Source: an uncultured Flavobacteriales bacterium (GTDB lineage Bacteria > Bacteroidota > Bacteroidia > Flavobacteriales > Crocinitomicaceae). Taken from it: a stretch of DNA of 7,168 bases. Below are positions 1 to 7,168 of this stretch, one piece after another. Each line of letters opens with the position of its first letter. Position 1 is the first letter of the stretch. The position numbers were made by a program, and so were the translations under genes. Under the pieces are notes generated by a model. That model did no database searches and was not told the DNA's origin. It saw nothing but the letters and a program-made list of their open reading frames with translations. The stretch is from positions 1 to 7,168 of the forward strand of contig CAMLET010000160.1 of the NCBI GenBank assembly GCA_946479125.1, in the 5' to 3' direction.

Positions 1-275
1 TAAAAAGAGCGTTTTTGTGTTTCATAATCTCCAGCAGTATGAAATACCATAATCTCCACAATGTTTTCTTTACATTCATTAAAACTTGCTTTTCCGTTTT
101 TATCAGTAAGAGTTGAATAGATTGTTTTATCATCCTCATCCTTGAAAACAATATGTGTCTCTGGTAAGGGAGCTCTACCATCAATATCATAGACCGTGAC
201 ATCAATTCGATAGGGTTTTCCGGCAAAGGAGAAAATACTTATACCTAGAAAAGTTAGAAGAACGAGTTGTTTCAT
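1..275 (-). CDS. Small exported protein with carboxypeptidase-regulatory-like fold, truncated or ending at the window edge
   Basis: An ATG at 275 opens a frame that stays open for 91 codons to the window edge. The first two bases of the next codon are TA, so the protein either stops immediately beyond the edge or continues; this cannot be decided here. It begins with a signal peptide (MKQLVLLTFLGISIFSFAG, probable signal peptidase I cleavage after SFA), so it is exported. The mature part has the pattern of a small beta-sandwich of the carboxypeptidase-regulatory/CNA-B type: alternating hydrophobic strands (YRIDVTVYDIDG, HIVFKD), a PLP-like segment, and a TDKNGKASF turn matching the 'TD..G.a.F' signature. 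Such domains are common in Bacteroidota periplasmic and surface proteins; no specific function can be given. It lies 28 bases downstream of the TPR gene and has its own promoter candidate in that gap. Confidence 0.7.
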   Translation of the reverse strand, partial: MKQLVLLTFLGISIFSFAGKPYRIDVTVYDIDGRAPLPETHIVFKDEDDKTIYSTLTDKNGKASFNECKENIVEIMVFHTAGDYETQKRSF

Positions 276-289
276 ATTGTAGTTTTTTC

Positions 290-297
290 AAAGTTAA
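290..297 (-). promoter_or_regulatory. Candidate Bacteroidota -7 promoter box for the small exported protein
   Basis: On the minus strand this reads TAACTTTG, an exact match to the TAnnTTTG -7 box used by the Bacteroidota primary sigma factor. It lies in the 28-base gap between the TPR stop and the ATG at 275, which gives a leader of roughly ten bases. I see no TTTG -33 box at the usual 19-21 base spacing, so this rests on the -7 box alone. An exact match is expected by chance about once every few kilobases. Confidence 0.4.
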
Positions 298-303
298 AGC
301 AAT

Positions 304-1338
304 TTACTTTCTGCACGATCGGTTTTTGATTTCCAATTTGGCATCGTAATACCCCAATTCATCAGCTTTGAGAAGATCACCGCACCCGTCCATTTCGAGC
401 CAGAATTTCAGTAATCCGCGCCAATAATAAACTTCTCCGTCCTGATCATTTAATTCAATAGCTTTATTGATGTCGGGTAGAGCTTCTGCCTGCATTTTCA
501 GTCGGATCTTTGCTCGGGCAACCGCGTAATGACCGATTGCGTCATTTGGAAAATAGGAGACATATTTCTCAAAATCGATTAAAGCCTTTTCATTTTCACC
601 CATTTCCCGATAAACATTTCCCCTGAGAAGGTATACGTCATTGAACTTTATTGAGTCTCTTTTTAATGTTTCATTAAAGTGTTTTAAACTTGATTTCTGA
701 TTATAACTATTGAATTTAATTAACCCCATTTTATAGTGTAGATAAGCATCTGAAGGATCAATGTTTGTTGCGCTTTTATAACATAAGTAGGCCTGCTCGA
801 AATCTTCTTTTTTGGAAAGTAACTCGGCTTTAAGGACAATGGCATTGTAATAAGTTGAATCAATACTCAGACATTGTGACAAGTCTAGCATAGCTCTGTT
901 TGTCAGATTTCTTGACTCGAAAATTTGAGCCCGCATGAAATAAGCATCTGGATTTTGAAAATCCTGATCGATGGCTTTATTCAAATCTGATAAGCAACCG
1001 TTAGTGTCACATGCGTTAATTTTGCAATAGGCACGTGAATAATGTAAGTCAGGTATTTTGACATCCATTTTAGTGTCTATGGCTTTCGTATAATCATGGA
1101 TTGCTTCCAAATAGTGTTCAAGCTGTGCATAAGAAATTCCTCGCATAGCAAAAGCAAAAGGTGCTTCCGGAATGGTATGAATGGCTTCAGTACTGAAATA
1201 AATTGCTTTCTCAAAATTCTGCTGTTCGAAATGAAAGTGCGCAGAGTCGAGATACTCCTGATACTTCAGCTTCTCTTTGGTTTGAGCCTGAACAACAACA
1301 AGAAAAACAAGACTAAGTACAACTAAGATGGTTTTCAT
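304..1338 (-). CDS. Exported tetratricopeptide-repeat protein
   Basis: The 344-residue protein has an N-terminal signal peptide (residues 1-18, hydrophobic run ILVVLSLVFLVVV, cleavage probably after VQA), so it is likely periplasmic. It is not a lipoprotein, because no lipobox cysteine is present. The rest is about eight to nine tandem TPR units from residue 24 to about 325. Typical TPR positions are visible, for example A-x-x-F-E-Q-Q-N-F-E-K-A-I around 33-46, MRGISYAQLEHYLEAIHDYTKAI around 65-87, MRAQIFESRN at 135-144, LRGNVYREMGENEKALIDF around 238-256 and YYWRGLLKFWLEMDGC around 304-319. The GCGDLLKADELGY segment at 318-330 and the final Cys342 match the conserved tail of many Bacteroidota TPR proteins. 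TPR solenoids bind other proteins; the partner is unknown. Four Cys residues in the middle and two near the tail could form disulfides in the periplasm. The start lies only 9 bases past the gapA stop, without a Shine-Dalgarno sequence. Confidence 0.9.
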   Translation of the reverse strand: MKTILVVLSLVFLVVVQAQTKEKLKYQEYLDSAHFHFEQQNFEKAIYFSTEAIHTIPEAPFAFAMRGISYAQLEHYLEAIHDYTKAIDTKMDVKIPDLHYSRAYCKINACDTNGCLSDLNKAIDQDFQNPDAYFMRAQIFESRNLTNRAMLDLSQCLSIDSTYYNAIVLKAELLSKKEDFEQAYLCYKSATNIDPSDAYLHYKMGLIKFNSYNQKSSLKHFNETLKRDSIKFNDVYLLRGNVYREMGENEKALIDFEKYVSYFPNDAIGHYAVARAKIRLKMQAEALPDINKAIELNDQDGEVYYWRGLLKFWLEMDGCGDLLKADELGYYDAKLEIKNRSCRK

Positions 1339-1342
1339 TGTA

Positions 1343-1347
1343 CAAAA

Positions 1348-1350
<3 letters not shown>
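1343..1350 (-). promoter_or_regulatory. Candidate -7 promoter box overlapping the gapA stop codon
   Basis: The minus strand reads TAGTTTTG, an exact TAnnTTTG match whose first three bases are the gapA TAG stop codon. Transcription would begin about 4-6 bases downstream, essentially at the A of the TPR ATG (1338), giving a leaderless or nearly leaderless mRNA. TTTG sequences occur upstream with spacers of 15 and 25 bases, neither the preferred 19-21, so a -33 box is not convincing. Read-through from gapA is the alternative. Confidence 0.33.
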
Positions 1351-2773
<1,423 letters not shown>

Positions 2774-2783
2774 ATTACTAATA

Positions 2784-2818
2784 AGTCTTTAGTCTATTGT
2801 CTTCCGTCTCAAATCTAT
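2784..2818. repeat. Right heptad array, five AGTCTnn units
   Basis: Five adjacent 7-base units are visible on the plus strand: AGTCTTT, AGTCTAT, TGTCTTC, CGTCTCA, AATCTAT. The TCT core is invariant and the flanks degenerate outward from the gene. The array lies 10 bases upstream of the four-helix-bundle start and ends one base from the helicase stop codon. It is inverted relative to the array at 2344-2385. It is far too short and degenerate to be a CRISPR array. Confidence 0.75.
2810..2817 (-). promoter_or_regulatory. Candidate -7 box inside the right heptad array
   Basis: The minus strand reads TAGATTTG, an exact TAnnTTTG match formed by the junction of two heptads, just past the helicase stop. 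It would start a transcript with a leader of about 30 bases for the four-helix-bundle gene and possibly gapA behind it. No TTG is found 19-21 bases upstream, so support is limited to the -7 box and its position. Confidence 0.3.
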
Positions 2819-2819
2819 T

Positions 2820-5186
2820 TTAAAGCATCTTCGAAGCCTGTATCCATTTCAACTCTGACCAACTCACTTTATCGCCTAGTTTCTCTTTCAAAGGTGTCAA
2901 CGACATTTCTTCATAACCTTCAAAGTATTCTTCAATTTCCGAGATTCTTTTGGAATCCATCAAAGCAGTGATTTCTACCAATTCCTGTTTTATTAGTTGC
3001 ACAAAATGACCTTCAATGGTTGTTTTTGAAAGTTGGCGTTCAGATGCAATTTCTTCTACGGTTTTGCCCTCTTTCCACATGTCATAAGTGACTTCGTGGG
3101 TTGTTTTCTTTCGTTCCTTAGGAGAATTATCTTTTTTTGATTTTTGCCCTTTAGTTTCTCCCTGAAGGTCACTGAGCGGAGTCGAAGTGGGTTTCATCAG
3201 ATGCTGCAAAGCAGGCGGTACCCGCATTTCGTCTTCATCCTCGTCTTCAATCAATAGATTACGGTCGTTGCGCAAATCCTGATTGATTTTTGCGTTTTTT
3301 GCAATTAAGTAATTCTGAATTTCTTTGTCGGAATAGATGCTTTTGTCCCAGGATCTTCCGTCAACGATACTTTGAAGCAGCACTTTTAGCTTCTTCAATT
3401 CCTGAACCATCTTTACTACTTTTTCCAGAACCTCTTCCAGTTCTTCAGTATAGGCTTTGATCTTTTTCTTCGTGTTCAGAACAGCTAAACGTTTCAGAAG
3501 CAGGTATACCTGATTGTCGAGAACCGGGTAGAAAAACTCGTATGCCTGATGTATGCGTTGTTGAATAAATTCCAGATCTAATTGCTCATTATTGAAGAGT
3601 TTATTCAACTGACTCTGGAACTTTTTGGCTGCTTCGTTCTTTTCTTCGGCAACTTTAAACTCAATATCTACCCACGATTTATCTTTCCCTTTCTCCGTTT
3701 TGTCATTCAACATTTTCATCGAAAGATGCATGTTTGTCCAAAGTATCAGATAATCGTACCAATCAAAAGCCTCTACCAAACGCTGATGCATATAGTAGCG
3801 TGAACTTTGACTCAACCAGTTGTTCAAAACAGAATCATCAGCCTTGATCTTTCCGTAAGCGCTTACTTGTTCATCGTTTTGCAATCCGTTCAACTGCAAT
3901 GGACGAAGGAATACCAATCCTTCTAATGAACGCAAACGTGAAAGTGCCACGTATGCTTGTCCGGGAGCAAATACATTTGAAATGTCTAGTACTGCTTTAT
4001 CGAATGTCAATCCCTGACTTTTATGAACCGTAATTGCCCAAGCCAAACGAATCGGGTAGTGGGTGAATGTTCCTAATGGCGTTTCTTCAATTTCGTTCGT
4101 TTCCGGATTAACTGCATAACGGATGTTTTGCCATTCGTACTTATCAACGGTGATCTTCTTTTTTTCTTCAGGAAATTCCACAATGATCTCTTCGTCACCA
4201 AGACTGGCAACAATTCCCATTTTCCCGTTGTAATAGTTTTTGTCGTAGCTCAAATCATTTTTGATGAACATAATTTGTGCTCCGACCTTTAACTGTAACT
4301 CTTCCTCGATGGGAAACATGTGTTCTGGAAATTCTTTTTTTATCTCAGCCTTGTAGAAGAATTTCTTTTCGTCTAAGGCTTCAAGCGCTTTCGTATTAAT
4401 GTTATCGGCCAAAGAATTGTGCGTGGTAAGCGTAATCACTCCCTGATGCTCCAACGCATTGTAATCTTGTCGAACATGCGCATTGAGAGCAGCTCTGCTT
4501 TCTTCGCTAAGTCTGTTGTTTCTTAATTCATTTAGAATTGAGATGAAAGTGGGGTCGTCCTGACGGAAAATCTTATCGAGCTCCAGATAAATAGGTTGAT
4601 TGTCCTTTAAACTTGTAGCGTTGAAGAAGAAAATACCGTTGTAATATTCCTTCAGTACGTTCCATTCTTCTGGTTTTACAACTGGTGGAAGTTGCTGTAA
4701 GTCGCCAATAAAAAGCATTTGTACACCGCCAAACGGACGATTGATTTTACGGACATGACGCAAAGCCCAGTCAATGGCGTCCAATAGATCGGCACGAAGC
4801 ATACTTACTTCGTCGATAACCAACAATTCAACCGTTTGCAACAAGCGTTTACGAGCTGCATTGTAATGGAAATGTTTTCGAATGGTGCTTTTGGTTTCCA
4901 GTTTCGTTGATCCAACCAAAACGGGTTCGTTAATGAAATCCGGAATGAATCCACCAAATGGCAATCCAAAAAAGGAATGAATGGTTACTCCACCTGCGTT
5001 CAATGCTGCAATTCCCGTAGGCGCAACAATCGCGGTTTGTTTGTGTGTATGTTCTACAATTTTTCGAAGTAAAGTGGTTTTTCCTGTTCCTGCTTTTCCT
5101 GTAAGAAAAATGTGTTGTGATGTTTGATTGATAAATCTTTCCGCAAACTCCGCTATCGTGTATTCTGTCTCTGCTAATTCTTTCAT
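2820..5186 (-). CDS. Pif1-like superfamily 1 DNA helicase with C-terminal helix-turn-helix
   Basis: The 788-residue protein is an ATP-dependent helicase of the Pif1/RecD2-like SF1B type, expected to unwind DNA 5' to 3' in the cytoplasm. Helicase motifs appear in order: Walker A GKAGTGKTT (30-38), motif Ia VAPTGIAALNAGGVTIHSFF (54-73), Walker B LLVIDEVSM (121-129), motif III GDLQQLPPV (161-169), the arginine-containing FRQDDPTF segment (207-214), and late motifs AITVHKSQGLTFD (384-396) and GQAYVALSRLRSLEGL (409-424). After about residue 460 come a charged helical region and a coiled coil (about 570-605), an acidic EDEDEDE patch (647-653), a low-complexity Lys/Ser/Thr linker (665-697) and a helix-turn-helix (about 696-745, TVEEIASERQLSKTTIEGHF) of the type found at the end of some Bacteroidota helicases. 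The substrate is unknown; genome maintenance is inferred from the family. A candidate promoter lies directly upstream, and a repeat-like sequence encodes part of the linker. Confidence 0.93.
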   Translation of the reverse strand: MKELAETEYTIAEFAERFINQTSQHIFLTGKAGTGKTTLLRKIVEHTHKQTAIVAPTGIAALNAGGVTIHSFFGLPFGGFIPDFINEPVLVGSTKLETKSTIRKHFHYNAARKRLLQTVELLVIDEVSMLRADLLDAIDWALRHVRKINRPFGGVQMLFIGDLQQLPPVVKPEEWNVLKEYYNGIFFFNATSLKDNQPIYLELDKIFRQDDPTFISILNELRNNRLSEESRAALNAHVRQDYNALEHQGVITLTTHNSLADNINTKALEALDEKKFFYKAEIKKEFPEHMFPIEEELQLKVGAQIMFIKNDLSYDKNYYNGKMGIVASLGDEEIIVEFPEEKKKITVDKYEWQNIRYAVNPETNEIEETPLGTFTHYPIRLAWAITVHKSQGLTFDKAVLDISNVFAPGQAYVALSRLRSLEGLVFLRPLQLNGLQNDEQVSAYGKIKADDSVLNNWLSQSSRYYMHQRLVEAFDWYDYLILWTNMHLSMKMLNDKTEKGKDKSWVDIEFKVAEEKNEAAKKFQSQLNKLFNNEQLDLEFIQQRIHQAYEFFYPVLDNQVYLLLKRLAVLNTKKKIKAYTEELEEVLEKVVKMVQELKKLKVLLQSIVDGRSWDKSIYSDKEIQNYLIAKNAKINQDLRNDRNLLIEDEDEDEMRVPPALQHLMKPTSTPLSDLQGETKGQKSKKDNSPKERKKTTHEVTYDMWKEGKTVEEIASERQLSKTTIEGHFVQLIKQELVEITALMDSKRISEIEEYFEGYEEMSLTPLKEKLGDKVSWSELKWIQASKML
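3167..3189. repeat. Repeat-like sequence embedded in the helicase linker
   Basis: The minus strand carries the core CTTCGACTCCGCTCAG flanked by CACT...AGTG ends, which can form a short 4-bp stem. I recall very similar sequences, often ending CCCT...AGGG, as abundant dispersed repeats in flavobacterial and other bacterial genomes; that recollection cannot be verified here. In this window it is read in frame as TSTPLSDL (helicase residues 667-674), within a low-complexity linker just before the helix-turn-helix. Confidence 0.4.
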
Positions 5187-5193
5187 GCTTAAT

Positions 5194-5225
5194 TAAAGAT
5201 AACACTTAGAATTCTAAATGCCAAA
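5194..5225 (-). promoter_or_regulatory. Candidate Bacteroidota promoter for the helicase (-33 TTTG, -7 TATCTTTA)
   Basis: On the minus strand TTTG (5225-5222) is followed after 20 bases by TATCTTTA (5201-5194), which matches TAnnTTTG at all fixed positions but the last. The 20-base spacer fits the Bacteroidota optimum of 19-21. The predicted start site falls within a few bases of the helicase ATG at 5186, so the mRNA would be leaderless or nearly so. The -33 box is part of a heptad of the inverted array. Confidence 0.45.
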
Positions 5226-5311
5226 ATTCTAAATTTTAAAAACGTCAATACTGAATTCTAACATTGGAACCTTTGTTTTAGCATTTAACATTTTGGAATT
5301 TAGAATTAGAA
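5206..5311. repeat. Inverted pair of period-7 arrays without a gene (TTTAGAA-type)
   Basis: The right arm (5277-5311) reads TTTAGCA, TTTAACA, TTTTGGA, ATTTAGA, ATTAGAA. The left arm (5206-5240), read on the minus strand from the inside out, gives TTTAAAA, TTTAGAA, TTTTGGC, ATTTAGA, ATTCTAA. The two 35-base arms are complementary at 28 of 35 positions. The best block is 18 bases with one mismatch (5210-5227 with 5290-5307). The arms enclose 36 bases. The right arm includes the stop codon (5306-5308) of the outer membrane protein gene. A hairpin in RNA or DNA is possible, but no run of T makes it a standard terminator. Confidence 0.7.
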
Positions 5312-7000
5312 ATAAGCTATATACCCCACATGTACTTTCGAATCTCTCAGTAAAATGGGATTGTTAAACTGTTTACCCAGCGCGACAGAAATAGAGAAAA
5401 TACCCAGATTGGTTCCGAAGGAAATTCCTGTTCCAAATCCGTAAGGATGATCGTTAACGTAGGCACTTGTATTACGTTCGTACCAGCTTTGGTCGAAGAA
5501 CACGAAAATGTTACTGTTTTGGTCGAGCAGCATTCTGAACTCCGCGGTTGCGGTTGCGCGTGTTGTTGCTAACAGTTCTTCTTCCAGAAATCCGCGTTGA
5601 AGTAAGTTTCCTCCAAACCGCAATAATTCATTTTGTTGAATGGCACTTGTATAGAATGTTTCTGCATTTCCGGAGGTTTTAAATACGAAGCGTTTGCCCA
5701 GCGGAATATACAATTCTCCCTTCGCGCCAAAATTGTAGATGAGGTGTTCGGAAGTAACAGAATCTCTTGTTAGTGTTCTGTTTCCAACGGAAGCAGTCGT
5801 AATCCATGTTACACCTTTTCGCGGATTGGGAAGATAATCCACTTGAATGTGCTGAATGGAAATCCCATATTGGTTGCTGACTGAAGAGCCATAATTGGCC
5901 AAATTCGAACTTGTTGTACTAAGTAAATTTGAGGAATACCGCTGATAAAAAGCTTTGAGTTGGTTTCCCTGCGACAAAAAGTAATTGACACCAAGTGTGC
6001 TTTTCAGTTCCAGAAAGGTCGAATCACGTTTAAACAAGTTAAATCCGCCGTCAATACCAAAAGGTGTGTTGAATAGAAATGGAAAGTTAAGCGCTAGTTT
6101 TAGTTGTGGACTTCCCGCCTGAATACTGCGCCAGTTGAGTTCAAAAAGTTCGCCTCGCTTAAGTGTATTCAATAGTTTTAGTCTAACATCACCCGTAAAT
6201 TGTGTGGTGAGTTTTATGGGATCCTGTTGTAAACCAACTGTTCCGCTAAATGACGAAACGGGCTTCGATTCGAGATAGAGGTAAAGAACCGCTCCTTCGG
6301 TTGTAAAAAGCAATTCATGTGGTTTTGTTTCTTTCAGATAAGTCAGCTGTAAAATCCGATTCGGGAACTGGTCCAATTCTTCCTGATTAAACGGTTCGCC
6401 TTTCTGAATATGAAAGTAAGCCGAAATAAATCGCTCAGAGAAGTTGGATTTTTGTGAAACGATTTCCACACCTTTCCAACGTACCATTGGACCGCTTTCT
6501 ACATTCAGAATAGCCGAAAGTGTATTGTCTTTTACGAAAAGTGAATCGAATTTGAGCTTGGCAAAAGGATAGCCTTTGTTTTCGAATGAAACAATTATGG
6601 AATTGAGATACGCCCCAACAGCTTCGGGAGTTGTACCAATTTCAGCATTACGGTTTCGTTTTGCGTTAATTCCAATTCGGCGTAAAGCCAGAACACTGCT
6701 GTCGCTAAAAAACAATTGTATGTTTTTGAATCTCGGTCCAACTGAACCGTAAACATCTTTCGTTAAGCTGTCGACAGTAACGGTACTGTCAATTGAAAAT
6801 CCGATATATCCTTTTTTAAAAGCCTGTGAACGAATAGAATTCAGCTCTGTTGTGAGTTCAGAAGTAGAAAAAAATGAAATTTTAGTTCTTTTTGTGATTG
6901 CGTTGAGGTCTACGATCTTAAGGTTCGCGGTTTGCTGGCTAAACGCTGATTTGGCGAATAAAACAAACATGCAAACTACGAAGTAAAAGTAGCGATTCAT
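5306..7000 (-). CDS. Omp85-family (BamA/TamA-like) outer membrane protein
   Basis: The 564-residue protein starts with a signal peptide (hydrophobic FYFVVCMFVLFAKSAF, cleavage about residue 21). Residues about 40-250 are POTRA-like repeats with the usual 'G(Y/F)...-G-x-x-(Y/F)' pattern: one around 60-105, a clear one at 128-181 (ENKGYPFAKLKFDSLFVKDN through GPMVRWKGVEI), and a third around 190-245 (IQKGEPFNQEELDQFPNRI). Residues about 250-564 are amphipathic strands of a 16-strand-type barrel of the bacterial surface antigen family. GGNLLQRGF at 463-471 matches the (V/I)RG(F/Y) motif of the Omp85 lid loop, and the chain ends in an aromatic beta-signal (HVGYIAYF). The family inserts or exports proteins across the outer membrane. 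This one is shorter than BamA (about 800) and near TamA size (about 577), so a TamA-like role is possible but not shown. A GTG directly before the ATG (7003) is an alternative start. The stop lies in a heptad array. Confidence 0.88.
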   Translation of the reverse strand: MNRYFYFVVCMFVLFAKSAFSQQTANLKIVDLNAITKRTKISFFSTSELTTELNSIRSQAFKKGYIGFSIDSTVTVDSLTKDVYGSVGPRFKNIQLFFSDSSVLALRRIGINAKRNRNAEIGTTPEAVGAYLNSIIVSFENKGYPFAKLKFDSLFVKDNTLSAILNVESGPMVRWKGVEIVSQKSNFSERFISAYFHIQKGEPFNQEELDQFPNRILQLTYLKETKPHELLFTTEGAVLYLYLESKPVSSFSGTVGLQQDPIKLTTQFTGDVRLKLLNTLKRGELFELNWRSIQAGSPQLKLALNFPFLFNTPFGIDGGFNLFKRDSTFLELKSTLGVNYFLSQGNQLKAFYQRYSSNLLSTTSSNLANYGSSVSNQYGISIQHIQVDYLPNPRKGVTWITTASVGNRTLTRDSVTSEHLIYNFGAKGELYIPLGKRFVFKTSGNAETFYTSAIQQNELLRFGGNLLQRGFLEEELLATTRATATAEFRMLLDQNSNIFVFFDQSWYERNTSAYVNDHPYGFGTGISFGTNLGIFSISVALGKQFNNPILLRDSKVHVGYIAYF

Positions 7001-7168
7001 CACTATTTAACAGTCTTTCAACAATTTCAATAACCCAATCTCGGCGCCTGCCGTGACACATGGCATATTCGGAACGGTTGAGTTTCGGAACTAGGCGGTA
7101 TTGAATATAGGGCATGGACTCGCAGAAGGCCTTTGACCGCAGATGGCTCGGATTGGCGGTGCTGTGCC
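7001..7168. other. Upstream edge segment of distinct composition, no gene assigned
   Basis: From about 7041 to the end, G+C is 73 of 128 bases, against 19 of 60 in 6961-7020, so composition shifts abruptly. Two minus-strand frames are open from the window edge: one stops at 7027-7029, 26 bases before the outer membrane gene, and the other overlaps that gene by about 50 bases. Neither shows a family I recognise, and both could be the tail of a gene or spurious. An 8-base direct repeat (TTCGGAAC at 7068-7075 and 7084-7091) and a small hairpin (CGGC/GCCG, 7042-7053) are present. No TAnnTTTG box was found here for the downstream gene. Confidence 0.4.

Noticed and set aside
1096..1326. Plus-strand open frames of 60-76 codons opposite the TPR, gapA and helicase genes
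   Set aside because: They lie antisense to clear protein-coding genes, have no recognisable motifs and have biased, cysteine- or phenylalanine-rich composition typical of chance antisense frames.
2784..2818. CRISPR array or CRISPR leader
   Set aside because: Units are 7 bases with no spacers, are degenerate, and no cas genes are near.
4930..5205. A 91-codon minus-strand frame overlapping the helicase N-terminus
   Set aside because: It is an alternative frame over the Walker A region, and the helicase frame carries all conserved motifs there.
7001..7168. tRNA or small RNA gene in the GC-rich edge segment
   Set aside because: I found no cloverleaf, T-loop GTTCRA sequence or conserved RNA signature on either strand.

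Overview
The window reads as chromosomal DNA of a Bacteroidota bacterium, probably a flavobacterial-type lineage. The reasons are AT-rich DNA, no Shine-Dalgarno sequences in front of any gene, several close matches to the Bacteroidota -7 promoter box (TAnnTTTG), a TPR protein with the Gly-Cys-Asp-Leu-x-Lys-Ala C-terminal signature common in that phylum, and a Pif1-like helicase carrying a C-terminal helix-turn-helix. The family-level placement is inference; no rRNA or other marker is present.

All recognisable genes lie on the minus strand, so transcription runs from high to low coordinates. From upstream to downstream they are: a GC-rich edge segment of unknown nature (about 7037-7168); an Omp85/BamA-TamA-like outer membrane protein (7000-5306); a Pif1-like helicase (5186-2820); a small S23/IVP-type four-helix-bundle protein (2773-2414); type I glyceraldehyde-3-phosphate dehydrogenase, gapA (2340-1348); a secreted or periplasmic TPR protein (1338-304); and the start of a small exported protein with a carboxypeptidase-regulatory-like domain that runs to the window edge (275-1). 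The genes do not form an obvious single pathway. They look like housekeeping genes packed head to tail with short spacers.

The most interesting material is in two spacers. Between the helicase stop and the gapA start, the four-helix-bundle gene is bracketed by two arrays of period-7 repeats in inverted orientation: six nnAGACT units at 2344-2385 and five AGTCTnn units at 2784-2818. Together, arrays and gene fill almost the whole space between the two neighbours. This looks like a self-contained cassette, and it recalls the arrangement of 23S rRNA intervening sequences, which encode the same protein family between complementary ends. Between the helicase and the outer membrane protein gene, a second inverted pair of period-7 arrays (5206-5240 and 5277-5311, unit close to TTTAGAA) surrounds only 36 bases and no gene, like an empty or miniature counterpart. 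The arrays also appear to supply promoter boxes to neighbouring genes. A third repeat-like sequence sits inside the helicase coding region, in frame in a disordered linker.

No RNA genes, CRISPR arrays, insertion sequences with transposases or origins were recognised.
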